64,000 bases of DNA from Stella humosa (GTDB lineage Bacteria; Pseudomonadota; Alphaproteobacteria; ATCC43930; Allostellaceae), in the NCBI RefSeq assembly GCF_006738645.1, contig NZ_AP019700.1, forward strand, positions 5,452,351 through 5,516,350, in the 5' to 3' direction. Made by a program: the position numbers and the translations under genes. A model generated the notes under the pieces. The model searched no databases. It was not told the DNA's origin and saw only the letters and a list, made by a program, of their open reading frames with translations. Below are positions 44,990-53,891 of the stretch, piece after piece (the stretch's first letter is position 1; each line of letters starts with the position of its first letter).

Positions 44990-46309
44990 TCAGCCGGACC
45001 CGGCATGGGCCAGCAACGGCACGCTGGCCGGTGCCTGCCAGCGCAGCCCGTCGACCGCCCCGCAACTCGGACATACCGCCGACCATACCGGCGCCACGCT
45101 GCCGCAGGACGTGCAGGTCCAGGCTTCCGCCGCCGGCGCCTCGGCCGCCAGCCGCAGCCATTTCTGGGTGGCCGCCGCGTCGGCGGTCTCCCCCTCCTCG
45201 ACCTCGGCCATCAGGGCGTAGGCGCGCGCGCTCGGTCGTTCGGCGATCGCCGCCCCGAGTTTCTGCCGCGCCTCGCCCCAGAGGCCGGCGCGCAAGGCTG
45301 CGGTTGCCTGGGCGATCCGGCTTTCGATGTGATCGGGCAGGCCGGCCACCAGCCGGTCGACCCGCTGGGCCGCGGCCACGGGATCGGCCGACGGGGCCAG
45401 ATCGCCATAGGCGGCGGCCAATTCCGGATGGGGGCCGAGCGGCCAGGCCTTCTCGGCGACGCGCTCGCCCTTGCGCACCCGGTCGGTGGCGCCCAGCAGG
45501 CGGACATAGGCGGCAGCCGCAGGCGCGAACGCCCGGTCCTCGTCATGGGCGCGCGCGGCCAGGTCCGCCGCATCGTGGCGTCGACCATCGGCCTCGGCCG
45601 CGCGCGACTGCTCCAGCAGCACGGTCGCGCGGCGGTGGCGGGCGACCGGGGCGGGCAGCAGGTTGCGTCGCTGCGCTTCCGCCAGCGTCGCCTCCGCGCC
45701 GCGCCACTGACCGGCCCGGCTTTCGAGCTCGAACAGGGTGGTCAGGACCCAGGGGGTCTCTGGCCGAAGGCGACGAGCACGGCGCGCCAGCTCCAGGGCG
45801 GCATCCGCGTCGCCCGTGCGCGTTGCCTGCATCAGCAGCCCGCGCAGGCCGAGGAACTCGGTCTCCTTGCGGTCCAGCATGGCGCTGAAGTAGCGCCGGG
45901 CGGCCGCCTCGTCGCCGTTGAGCTGAGCTGCCTGCGCCGACAGCAGCATGGTCAATGGCGGCTCGTCGAGCAACACGTCGGCCCGCCGGGCGTGGCGGGC
46001 GGCCTCGTCCGGATCGCCGGCTGCAACCGCGACCATGCCCAGCGTCAGCGCCTGGTAGCCGCGACGGCGGCGGCGTTCGTGCAGCCAGCGGCGCCACTGC
46101 CGCGGCACCCGCACGAGCCAGCCGAGGAAACGCAGACCGAGCGCGAAGAAGAGCGCGGTCGCCGCCGTAACGATAAGCAGGATGGCGACCGAGGTATCGA
46201 CCCGCCAGCCCTGCCAGACGATGGAGATGCGGCCGGGCCGGTCGGCGATCCAGACCGCGCCGGCAACGACCAGGGCGGCAAGTGCGACGAAGAGCAGGAG
46301 GCGCCGCAT
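44990..46309 (-). CDS. hemY: HemY-like TPR membrane protein
   Basis: 439 residues. Two N-terminal membrane helices (about 4-22 and 42-62) precede a long tetratricopeptide region. The C-terminus carries two CxxC pairs (CTSCGS and CPSCGA, about residues 405-425), a rubredoxin-like knuckle also seen in LapB. HemY of this type is a haem-operon membrane protein distinct from protoporphyrinogen oxidase; its exact role is unsettled. It lies four bases after the hemD-mitofilin gene. Confidence 0.87.
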   Translation of the reverse strand: MRRLLLFVALAALVVAGAVWIADRPGRISIVWQGWRVDTSVAILLIVTAATALFFALGLRFLGWLVRVPRQWRRWLHERRRRRGYQALTLGMVAVAAGDPDEAARHARRADVLLDEPPLTMLLSAQAAQLNGDEAAARRYFSAMLDRKETEFLGLRGLLMQATRTGDADAALELARRARRLRPETPWVLTTLFELESRAGQWRGAEATLAEAQRRNLLPAPVARHRRATVLLEQSRAAEADGRRHDAADLAARAHDEDRAFAPAAAAYVRLLGATDRVRKGERVAEKAWPLGPHPELAAAYGDLAPSADPVAAAQRVDRLVAGLPDHIESRIAQATAALRAGLWGEARQKLGAAIAERPSARAYALMAEVEEGETADAAATQKWLRLAAEAPAAEAWTCTSCGSVAPVWSAVCPSCGAVDGLRWQAPASVPLLAHAGSG

Positions 46310-46313
46310 GGGA

Positions 46314-48104
46314 TCAGCGATCCCGGCCGAGGATGGCGGCGACCCGGCGGGAAACCCGCGTCGTCGCCGCGTCGACCGCGCGGCGCGCTTCCGCCGCCGC
46401 CAGCCAGTCGGGCGCCGCCCGGGCGACCGCCTCGCGGATCGGTGCCAGCGCCTCCAGGGCCGCGGCCACGTCGCGCGCGGCCAGCGCCTTCTCGGCCGCC
46501 GCCACATGCGCGTCGGGCGTGCCCGCCACCGGCGCCTCGACCCGGCGGACCGTCAGCACGGAAGCCATGCGCTCGACCGTGCGGTCGACCCAGTCGCCAT
46601 CGGGCGCACGGCGCGCCGCCTGGACGATATCGGCCGACAGCAGGTCGAAGCGGCGGGCGAGTGCGCCCGCATCGGCGACGCCCTTCTCGGCATGGGGGGC
46701 CAGGCTTTCGACCGCTTCCTTGGCGGCCGGGTCTTCCGCCAGGGCGGCGCGGGCGGTTTCCAGCTCGCTCGCGAAAGACCCGCCGCGCTCGGCCGCGGCC
46801 CGCAATGCGGTTGCCGCGACCAGGGCGCGTTCGCCGATGCGGTCGCGCAGGCGATTGTCGCGCATCGCCGTCTCCGTCTCCGCCAGCCGGCGGGTGAGCG
46901 CATCGACCATGCCGAGCAGGCGCTGGATCTCGGCCGAAAGCGCGGGGTCGGCGGCCGGCCGCTCAGCCAGGCGGGCGATGTCGGCCTGGAGCCGGCGGAT
47001 GGCATCGGACAGGGGCGCGGTATCGGGCGGCGGCCGACGCTCCAGGGCCGCCATCCTGGCCTCGATCGGACCGAAGTCGACGGCAGCCGCGACCGGACGC
47101 GGCTCGCTCCAGAACCAGCCGCGCCAGAGGGGGGCCGACAGCGCGATCAGGATCGCCACCAGGGCGGCCACGCCGATCGTGGCACCGAGGCTCAGGACCG
47201 GAGCAGGCGGCGAATCGCCGATTGCCCGCGCGGTCGGAGTCGCAGGCGGCGCAGGCGGGACTGTCGATCCACCCTTCATCGATTCACCCGACGCCGACCC
47301 GTGCCGGGGCGCGGTTCCGATATCGACGGCAGGCCCGGTCGCATTCGGCTCGCTCATTATCGGTTCCTCGTTGCTCGGCCGGTCCGCTTCGACCAGGCGG
47401 AGGAGCGACGGCTGGTTGGCCTCGTCCGCAACCCGGACCGCGCGCCAGGGCAAGGTCGCTGCCGCGGCCACGGCCGGGCTCAGGCAGTAGGCGACCGGCA
47501 GGCGTATGTCGGACGGCGACCCCGCCAGACCGGCGGACGTCACCAGCTCGGCGAAGCGCGCGGCCGTGCGGGGCGAGAACAACAGAACCCCGTCGAGCGT
47601 TCCCGCCCGCAAGGCATCGCGTGCTGCAGCCGGCAGCCCGTCCACCGCTTCCGCCTTGTAGAGCACGACCCGGCGGAGCTGGAATCCCGCCTTCTCCAAT
47701 GCGCCCGGCAGGTCGCCGGCGACGTCGGCGCCGGCGGGATGCACGAGCGGCTCCGCGCCGGGTTCCAACCGGGCCGCCACCAGCAGGGCCAGCGCCGCGC
47801 CATCGCCGTCCGCGCCCTCCACCGCGGCAAAGCCGGCATCCCTGGCCGCGGCCGCGGTCGCGGGGCCAACGGCGAAGACCGGCAGGTCGCGCCTGGCGCT
47901 GAGGCGGGCAAAGGCGGCCACGGCCTGGGCGCTGGTGAACAGCAGCGCCCGTGCGCCGTCCAGGCCCTGCTGCAGATCGGCCGCGGCTTCCGGCACCGGC
48001 TCGATCCGCAGGACGGGTGCCACGACCGAGAGGATGCCGGCGGCGGCCAGCTCGGCCGCCAGCGCCCGCGACTCGGCTTCCGGCCGGGTCAGGAGAACGC
48101 GCAT
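46314..48104 (-). CDS. hemD: fused uroporphyrinogen-III synthase and mitofilin-like membrane protein
   Basis: 596-residue open frame. Residues 1 to about 240 are HemD: RVLLTRPEAESRALA, LLFTSAQAVAAFARL and VLLFSPRTAARF. HemD closes hydroxymethylbilane to uroporphyrinogen III. A proline/glycine linker and one membrane helix (about 317-341) follow, then a coiled-coil mitofilin/COG4223-like domain. An in-frame ATG (47357) with GAGGA ten bases upstream lies at the junction, so a separate C-terminal product is also possible. The start forms a TGATG overlap with hemC; a GTG one codon earlier is an alternative. Confidence 0.85.
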   Translation of the reverse strand: MRVLLTRPEAESRALAAELAAAGILSVVAPVLRIEPVPEAAADLQQGLDGARALLFTSAQAVAAFARLSARRDLPVFAVGPATAAAARDAGFAAVEGADGDGAALALLVAARLEPGAEPLVHPAGADVAGDLPGALEKAGFQLRRVVLYKAEAVDGLPAAARDALRAGTLDGVLLFSPRTAARFAELVTSAGLAGSPSDIRLPVAYCLSPAVAAAATLPWRAVRVADEANQPSLLRLVEADRPSNEEPIMSEPNATGPAVDIGTAPRHGSASGESMKGGSTVPPAPPATPTARAIGDSPPAPVLSLGATIGVAALVAILIALSAPLWRGWFWSEPRPVAAAVDFGPIEARMAALERRPPPDTAPLSDAIRRLQADIARLAERPAADPALSAEIQRLLGMVDALTRRLAETETAMRDNRLRDRIGERALVAATALRAAAERGGSFASELETARAALAEDPAAKEAVESLAPHAEKGVADAGALARRFDLLSADIVQAARRAPDGDWVDRTVERMASVLTVRRVEAPVAGTPDAHVAAAEKALAARDVAAALEALAPIREAVARAAPDWLAAAEARRAVDAATTRVSRRVAAILGRDR

Positions 48105-49024
48105 CACGTGGCGAGAAAGGGTGCGCGGGAGCGCAACTCGTCGCCGGCCTCGCTGCCGATGCGCACGGCATCCGCGGCTGGGCCGGTCCAGGTGCCGGAG
48201 ACCAGGCGGACCCCGTCCGGCGTTGCGACCATGCCGCGCAGGCGGATCTCGCCGTCGCCTTCCAGCTCGGCCAGGGCCGCGATCGGCGTGCGGCAGGAAC
48301 CGTCCAGCATCGCCAGCAGGGCCCGTTCGGCCGCCACGGCGGTCAATGTGGCGGGATCGCTGATCCGGGCCAGGAGGAGAGCCATCCGCTCGTCGCCGGC
48401 CCGCCGCTCGATGCCGATGGCGCCCTGGGCCACGGCTGGCAGCATCGTCTCCGGCTCCAGCACGGCGGTGGCGACCGCGATCTTGCCGAGGCGGATCAGG
48501 CCGGCCAGGGCCAGCAGCGTCGCGACGGCGTTGCCAGCCTCTAGCTTGGCCAGCCGCGTATCGACGTTACCGCGGAAGGGGATGACGCGCAGGTCCGGGC
48601 GCAGATGGAGGAGCTGGGCCTGACGGCGCAGCGAGGCGGTGCCTACTACCGCACCGCGGGGCAGCTTCTCCAGGCCGCCCCGCGACAGCGCCACCAGCGC
48701 GTCGCGCGGGTCGGCGCGGGGCAGCATGCCGTCGATCACCAGCCCGTCCGGCAGGACCGTCGGCACGTCCTTCATGGAATGCACGGCCAGATCGAGCGTG
48801 CCGGCCAGCAGACCGTCCTCGATCTCCTTGGTGAACAGGCCCTTGCCGCCGATCTCGGCCAGGGTGCGGTCCTGCACGCGATCGCCGGTGGTGCGGATGA
48901 CGACGATCTCGATTGCCTCTGGCGCGGCCAGGCTTGGATCGGCCGCCGCCAGCGCGGCCTTCACCGCGTGGGCCTGCCGGAGGGCGAGCGGGCTGCCGCG
49001 GGTGCCGATGCGAAGGGAACTCAT
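48104..49024 (-). CDS. hemC: hydroxymethylbilane synthase (porphobilinogen deaminase)
   Basis: 306 residues. It polymerises four porphobilinogens on a dipyrromethane cofactor held by the cysteine in LDGSCRTPIAA (about residue 236). Other motifs are IGTRGSPLALRQAH at the N-terminus, GGKGLFTKEIEDGLL, HSMKDVPT, and FRGNVDTRLAKL. The start at 49024 begins the conserved N-terminus. It is first in the hemC-hemD-hemY operon and divergent from a GST gene. Confidence 0.96.
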   Translation of the reverse strand: MSSLRIGTRGSPLALRQAHAVKAALAAADPSLAAPEAIEIVVIRTTGDRVQDRTLAEIGGKGLFTKEIEDGLLAGTLDLAVHSMKDVPTVLPDGLVIDGMLPRADPRDALVALSRGGLEKLPRGAVVGTASLRRQAQLLHLRPDLRVIPFRGNVDTRLAKLEAGNAVATLLALAGLIRLGKIAVATAVLEPETMLPAVAQGAIGIERRAGDERMALLLARISDPATLTAVAAERALLAMLDGSCRTPIAALAELEGDGEIRLRGMVATPDGVRLVSGTWTGPAADAVRIGSEAGDELRSRAPFLAT

Positions 49025-49136
49025 GCCGTCCGGTTTAAGCGTCCAGGGCGGGGTTGAAAAGCCGTCCATGGTGCCGCATGTCGAGACGGCCTGCCCGGCT
49101 GCGCCCGCCGCCTGCCCCAACGAGAGGCCCCAGACG

Positions 49137-49832
49137 ATGATCGAGCTCTACACCTGGCCGACGCCGAACGGCCAAAAGGTCCATATCATGCTGGAGGAGA
49201 CGGGGCTTCCCTACACCGTCCACCCCATCAACATCGGCACCGGCGAGCAGTTCCAGGCCGACTTTTTGAAGATCAGCCCGAACAACAAGATGCCCGCGAT
49301 CGTCGACACCGACGGCCCGGAGGGGCAGCCGATCTCGATCTTCGAATCCGGCGCCATCCTGATGTATCTGGGCGAGAAGACGGGGCAGTTCTATCCGCAG
49401 GCGCCCCGCGCGCGCTGGACGGTGAACCAGTGGCTGATGTTCCAGATGGCCAGCGTCGGGCCGATGTTCGGCCAGCGCGGGCACTTCCGCAACTATGCGC
49501 CCGAGACGATCCCCTACGCCGTCGACCGCTATTCCAATGAGGCCAGGCGCATCTGCGGTGTGATGGACCGTCGCCTGGGCGAGACCGCCTATCTGGCCGG
49601 CGCGGACTACACGATCGCCGACATGGCCTGCTATCCCTGGCTGGCGTCCTACAAGGCGGGCGAGGGCGCGGTGGCGGAGTTCGCCAACCTCGGCCGCTGG
49701 ATGGATGCGATCGCCGCCCGCCCGGCGACCGAGCGCGGCATGAAGATCCTGACCGACCGCCGCCGCCAGGGACCGATCGACGAGAAGCAGCGCGCGATCC
49801 TGTTCGGCCAGGAGCAATACGCGCGGCGATAG
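49137..49832 (+). CDS. glutathione S-transferase family protein (YghU/Ure2p-like)
   Basis: 231 residues. The thioredoxin-like N-domain (IELYTWPTPNGQKVHIMLEE, then NNKMPAIVD and ESGAILMYLGE, about residues 1-82) is followed by an all-helical C-domain (YLAGADYTIADMACYPWL). The TPNGQK segment resembles the nu-class/YghU-like disulfide-bond reductase GSTs. The start at 49137 has a GAGAGG Shine-Dalgarno. Confidence 0.9.
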   Translation: MIELYTWPTPNGQKVHIMLEETGLPYTVHPINIGTGEQFQADFLKISPNNKMPAIVDTDGPEGQPISIFESGAILMYLGEKTGQFYPQAPRARWTVNQWLMFQMASVGPMFGQRGHFRNYAPETIPYAVDRYSNEARRICGVMDRRLGETAYLAGADYTIADMACYPWLASYKAGEGAVAEFANLGRWMDAIAARPATERGMKILTDRRRQGPIDEKQRAILFGQEQYARR

Positions 49833-49849
49833 CCCGACCGACTGATGCC

Positions 49850-49870
49850 CCCGGCCGTCATGCGGCCGGG
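49850..49870. terminator. GC-rich hairpin between convergent genes
   Basis: Eight-bp perfect stem (CCCGGCCG / CGGCCGGG, 49850-49857 with 49863-49870) and a five-base loop, between the stops of the GST and GNAT genes. There is no following T-tract, so a Rho-independent role is only possible. Confidence 0.45.
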
Positions 49871-49876
49871 CGGCGT

Positions 49877-50623
49877 TCAGGCGGCGTCGCGCGCCCGGTA
49901 CCAGTAGCGGTGGCTTTCCCGGAAGCCGAGGCCGGCATAGAGCGCGCGGGCCGGCGCATTGCCGGCGACCACCTGGAGATAGGCCGTCTCCGCCCCCTGC
50001 GCCCGGCCCCAGGCCAGCAGGGACCGCGTCATCGCCAGCCCCAGGCCGCCGCGCCGGCGGGCGGGGTCGACCGCGATCTCGAAGAGGCCGACCAGCCCAT
50101 CCTCCACCACCGCCAGGCCGCAGGCGGCCGGCATGCCGTCGCGCAGCAGGAGGCCGAAGCAGGCCGAAGGCACCATCCGCTCCAGCATTGCCTGCAAGGT
50201 CGGCCGCGTCTCGGCCGGTTCCTGCTGCAGGATGCTGGCCGGCTCCACCCACTCGCCTGCCGCCGCGAGGACGCGGAAATCCGGATCCGCCTCGATCGCG
50301 ATGCCGGCCATATCGGCCGTCTCGACCACGGTCTCGTCGATCCGGCGGTAGCCGCTTCCGTCCAGCAGCCCGTCCAGCCCGGCCGGTGCCAGGGGCGACA
50401 GCCGGAAGATCGACCGCTGGCCCGCGGCCGCATAGCGCCGCTCGACGGCCGCCACCCGGTCTGGCAGATCGTCGTCGCCGCCATGGATCGGGTTGGCGGA
50501 GTTGGCGCGCTTGGTAAAGCCATCGGCAAAGCGCAGCAGCCAGCCGTCCACCAGTGCCACGCGCAGTGCTGGCCAGGCGTTGAGGCCGGCCTCTTCCAGC
50601 CGACGTACAGAGATTGCCGGCAT
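49877..50623 (-). CDS. GNAT family N-acetyltransferase, two-part protein
   Basis: 248 residues. The N-terminal half (residues 1-110) has WLLRFADGFTKRANSANP, a signature of a widespread GNAT subgroup. The C-terminal GNAT domain holds LFEIAVDPARRRGGLGLAM (about 182-200) and ARALYAGLGFRESHRYWYR. The start overlaps the upstream DUF350 stop by one base (TGATG), so it is probably translationally coupled to the ATP-grasp module. The acceptor is unknown. Confidence 0.88.
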   Translation of the reverse strand: MPAISVRRLEEAGLNAWPALRVALVDGWLLRFADGFTKRANSANPIHGGDDDLPDRVAAVERRYAAAGQRSIFRLSPLAPAGLDGLLDGSGYRRIDETVVETADMAGIAIEADPDFRVLAAAGEWVEPASILQQEPAETRPTLQAMLERMVPSACFGLLLRDGMPAACGLAVVEDGLVGLFEIAVDPARRRGGLGLAMTRSLLAWGRAQGAETAYLQVVAGNAPARALYAGLGFRESHRYWYRARDAA

Positions 50624-51036
50624 CAGTAGGTCATGCAGGCCGCATTGAGGATGCCCGCCGTCACCGCGATCGCCGCCAGGACGGTGCCATGGGCGGTGTC
50701 GCCTGCCTCGATCTTGGCGCTGAGGCCGGGCTTCAGGACACGGGCCACCAGATAGGCGCCGATCTGCACCACCAGCACGACCAGGGCCCAGATTGCCATG
50801 TCGATCAGGTTCTGGCTCTGGATGATGACGCTGGCGAAGGGAATGGCGAAGCCGATCGCCGCGCCCGAGAGGCTGATCGCGGCGGCATTGTTGCCGGTGC
50901 GGATCAGCGCCCATTCGCGGTGCGGCGTGACCAGCGTGTAAAGGAACAGAAACAGCGCCGTCAGCGCCACGGACGAGCCGAAATAGGCGAGAAAGTTCGG
51001 CAGCGTTTCCAGGTAGTTCGTCTTCATGACCAGCAT
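50623..51036 (-). CDS. DUF350 membrane protein (YjfL-like)
   Basis: 137 residues with four hydrophobic helices and the DUF350 core (NNAAAISLSGAAIGFAIPFA, about residues 49-68). E. coli YjfL is of this family, function unknown, and its gene also neighbours DUF1190 and ATP-grasp genes. The ATG at 51036 follows an AGGGGGGCG purine run; a second ATG lies three codons later. Confidence 0.86.
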   Translation of the reverse strand: MLVMKTNYLETLPNFLAYFGSSVALTALFLFLYTLVTPHREWALIRTGNNAAAISLSGAAIGFAIPFASVIIQSQNLIDMAIWALVVLVVQIGAYLVARVLKPGLSAKIEAGDTAHGTVLAAIAVTAGILNAACMTY

Positions 51037-51073
51037 CGTGCGCCCCCCTTCGGCGATCGTTCGGATGATCCGC

Positions 51074-52189
51074 TCAAGTGAAGTAGTGGGGCACGAACCG
51101 GCTGCCGTCGCGCGTGATCGGGCCGTCATCCTCACGGATGCCGATGCCGGCCGATTGCGAGGCGACGACCCAGGACCCGATCACCGGATAGCCGCCATCG
51201 GTCTTCGGCAGCGGATGCAAGGCCTGGTAGACGAAACCCTCCGCGCCGTAGGGGCCATCGGAGGATTCGGCCCCGACGATCTCCACGTTGGCCCCCTCGC
51301 GGCCGAGGATCGGCTTGCGCACCTTGGGGCCGGCGATGTCGGCGGCCTCGAACGAGGCCTGCAGCAGGTTGGGGTGGCCGGGCGCCATCTCCCACAGCAG
51401 CGGCAGCATCGCCTTGTTCGACAGCACCATCTTCCAGGCCGGCTCGATCATCTCCACCCGCGACGGGCCGACATTGCGCCCGAACTCCTCGGTCAGCAGC
51501 CATTCCCAAGGGTAGAGCTTGAAGAGGGTGCGGATCGGCTGGTCGTCCATGTCGACGAAGCCCAGCCCACCCCAGCCGATCTCGTCGATGTAGAGGAAGG
51601 CGGTGTCGAGTCCCGCCTGGGTCGCCGTATCGCGCAGGTACTCGACCGTGCCGAAATCCTCGGCATGGTCGCGCACGCAGGTGAAGTGGACGGGGTTGCG
51701 CAGCCCGAACTTGCCCCAGGCGTCGATCAGCCGGTCATGGATCGAGTTGAACTGGTCCGACCCTTTCTTAACCGTCTCCATCCATTCCCATTGGACGACG
51801 GCCGCCTCGAACAGCGCGGTCGGCGTATCGGCGTTGTATTCGAGCATCTTGGGCGGCCCCAGGCCGTCCCACGAGAGGTCGAAGCGGCCGATGAGGTTCT
51901 TGTCGCCGCGCTTCCAGCTGGCCTCGACCAGGCCGGCAGCCTCGTCCGACAGCCGCAGCCGGTGATAGTCGCCACTCGTCACCACGCGGTCGACCAGTGC
52001 CAGGCACATCTGCTCCAGCTCGTTGGTCGCTTCCTCGATGCCGTCGACCGCCTCTGCGGTCAGGGCATAGCAGGCCGTCTCGTCCCAGTAAGGGACGCCG
52101 TCGGAGGTGTGGAAGGCAAAGCCGATCTCCTCCGCGCGCCGACGCCAGTCGACGCGCGGAACGAGCCGTTCCCGGCGCAGCGCGCTCAT
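51074..52189 (-). CDS. glutathionylspermidine synthase family ATP-grasp protein
   Basis: 371 residues corresponding to the C-terminal synthetase domain of GspS, without the amidase domain. Typical segments are LGPPKMLEYNADTPTALFEA, DRLIDAWGKFG, FKLYPWEWLLTEEFG, KPILGREGANVEIV and a C-terminal VVASQSAGIGIRED. By homology it makes an amide bond using ATP, as for E. coli YgiC/YjfC, but the substrates are unknown. It is flanked by DUF1190 and DUF350 genes in the same orientation. Confidence 0.9.
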   Translation of the reverse strand: MSALRRERLVPRVDWRRRAEEIGFAFHTSDGVPYWDETACYALTAEAVDGIEEATNELEQMCLALVDRVVTSGDYHRLRLSDEAAGLVEASWKRGDKNLIGRFDLSWDGLGPPKMLEYNADTPTALFEAAVVQWEWMETVKKGSDQFNSIHDRLIDAWGKFGLRNPVHFTCVRDHAEDFGTVEYLRDTATQAGLDTAFLYIDEIGWGGLGFVDMDDQPIRTLFKLYPWEWLLTEEFGRNVGPSRVEMIEPAWKMVLSNKAMLPLLWEMAPGHPNLLQASFEAADIAGPKVRKPILGREGANVEIVGAESSDGPYGAEGFVYQALHPLPKTDGGYPVIGSWVVASQSAGIGIREDDGPITRDGSRFVPHYFT

Positions 52190-52196
52190 CACCGGC

Positions 52197-52808
52197 TCAG
52201 GAGCCGGAGCCGGACGACATCCGCGTGGCGGTCGAGCCGAAGCCGCTGCGCTGGGTGGAGGCGCCCGGCGCCGAGGCGACGGAGCCGCCGCTCGACGGAT
52301 TCCAGTTGCCGATGCTGCGGCCGGCGCCGGCACTGCCGCCGGCATAGGCCGTGTTCTTCGCGTCGCGATAGACGGGCTGCGGCTGCTGGCCCATGCGGCT
52401 CATCATCTGGCCGCCGAGATAGCCCAGCATGAGCGGCATGAAGAAGCCGCTGCCGCCCGATTGCGCGGTCTGCTGCGGGGCGGCCGCCCCGGCGGCCGGC
52501 GTGCCGGTGGCAGGCGTGGTTGCCCCCGCGGTCGGACCCTGTATCGCTTCGGGCGTGCCGCAATTGCCGACGCCGAACTGCGCCTCGCACTGCTCCTTGT
52601 TGGCGAACTTGGGCGCCGACTTGACGTGCTCCTGCTTGGCGGCGGCGAACTGGCTTTCGCAGCTCGCCGCATCCAGTACCTTGCGGCACTCGGAGGCATC
52701 GCGGAAGAACTGCCCCTCGCTCGCGACCGGGGTGTCGTCGCAGCCGGCCAACCCGACCAGACCGACCGTGCCGAGCAGCGCCAACCGAATGGAACGCGAA
52801 CGCTTCAT
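52197..52808 (-). CDS. DUF1190 lipoprotein (YgiB/YjfM-like)
   Basis: 203 residues. The signal peptide ends in the lipobox LAGC (cysteine near residue 23), so it is membrane-anchored. A cysteine-containing region (FRDASECRKV, then CESQFAAAK and CEAQFGVGNCG) is followed by a glycine-, serine- and alanine-rich tail with a FFMPLMLGYLGGQMM patch, typical of DUF1190. It is first in the operon, seven bases before the ATP-grasp gene start. Confidence 0.88.
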   Translation of the reverse strand: MKRSRSIRLALLGTVGLVGLAGCDDTPVASEGQFFRDASECRKVLDAASCESQFAAAKQEHVKSAPKFANKEQCEAQFGVGNCGTPEAIQGPTAGATTPATGTPAAGAAAPQQTAQSGGSGFFMPLMLGYLGGQMMSRMGQQPQPVYRDAKNTAYAGGSAGAGRSIGNWNPSSGGSVASAPGASTQRSGFGSTATRMSSGSGS

Positions 52809-52872
52809 GACTTGCTTCTCCCTGTCCTGGCCCTTCGGTCGCGCCTTTGGCGCAGGCCTTTTGGTTGCGCCT

Positions 52873-53844
52873 TCAGCGCAGGGTCTTGAACGATTCCGTG
52901 GCGGCGACCAGTTGCGCGCGGACACCCGGTTCCATCGCCGAATGCCCGGCATCGGGAACCACGATGTAGCGCGCCTCCGGCCATGCCCGGTGCAGCTCGT
53001 CGGCCGTCACGATCGGGCACACCATGTCATAGCGGCCCTGCACGATGACGGCCGGCAGGTGCCGAATGCGATCGATCTTGCCGATCAGATCGTCCTCGGC
53101 CGCGTATACATGGTGCGTGAAGTAGTGCGCTTCTATACGCGCCAGGCCCAGCGCCTTGCGATCTTCGCCAAAAGTAGCCACCGTCTCGGGGCTGGGCAGC
53201 AAGGTCGAGCAGGCGCCCTCATAAATGCTCCAGGTCCGCGCCGCCGGCATGTGCACGGCCGGGTCGGGGTCGGTCAGACGGCGGTAGTAGGCACCCAGCA
53301 GGTCGCCGCGCTCGGCCGCCGGAACGCCCTCGACGAACTTGCGCCACGCCTCGGGATAGACCGTGCGCATGCCGTAGAGGAACCAGTCGATCTCGCTGCG
53401 CCGGCAGAGGAAGATGCCGCGCAGGACCAGCCCCAGGACGCGGTCGGGATGGGCTGCGGCATAGGCCAGCGCCAGGGTCGAGCCCCAGGAGCCGCCGAAC
53501 ACCACCCACTTGTCGATCCCGCGATGCACGCGGAGTCGCTCCATGTCGGCGACGAGCGCCGCGGTCGAGTTGCCGTCCAGCTCGGCCAGCGGCGTCGAGC
53601 GGCCCGAGCCGCGCTGGTCGAACACGACGATGCGGTAGTGCGAGGGGTCGAAGAAGCGCCGATGGGTGGGCGTGGCGCCGGCCCCCGGCCCGCCATGGAC
53701 GAAGACCACGGGCACGCCGTCGGCGCGGCCGCTTTCTTCCCAGTACATCGTGTGCGGGGCCTCGAGGGCGAGCATCCCCGTGGCGTAGGGCGCGATCTCC
53801 GGAAAGAGATCGGCGCGCGCGATTCCGGTGTCGGCGTTGGACAT
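52873..53844 (-). CDS. pip: proline iminopeptidase
   Basis: 323-residue alpha/beta hydrolase (S33) that removes N-terminal proline. It has the HGGPGAG oxyanion loop (about residues 50-56), DQRGSGRSTP, nucleophile GGSWGSTLAL (about 116-125), and late aspartate and histidine in QGRYDMVCP and VPDAGHSAMEPG. These match the monomeric Pip family closely. It is cytoplasmic, with no signal peptide. Confidence 0.93.
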   Translation of the reverse strand: MSNADTGIARADLFPEIAPYATGMLALEAPHTMYWEESGRADGVPVVFVHGGPGAGATPTHRRFFDPSHYRIVVFDQRGSGRSTPLAELDGNSTAALVADMERLRVHRGIDKWVVFGGSWGSTLALAYAAAHPDRVLGLVLRGIFLCRRSEIDWFLYGMRTVYPEAWRKFVEGVPAAERGDLLGAYYRRLTDPDPAVHMPAARTWSIYEGACSTLLPSPETVATFGEDRKALGLARIEAHYFTHHVYAAEDDLIGKIDRIRHLPAVIVQGRYDMVCPIVTADELHRAWPEARYIVVPDAGHSAMEPGVRAQLVAATESFKTLR

Positions 53845-53891
53845 GCCTAGTCTATTAGCGCAAGCGGTGGCCCGATGTCCAAGCGTCCGGC

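Noticed and set aside
46182-48623. An 813-codon plus-strand open frame opposite the haem genes
   Set aside because: No domain, arginine-rich mirror composition; hemC, hemD and hemY are well supported on the minus strand.
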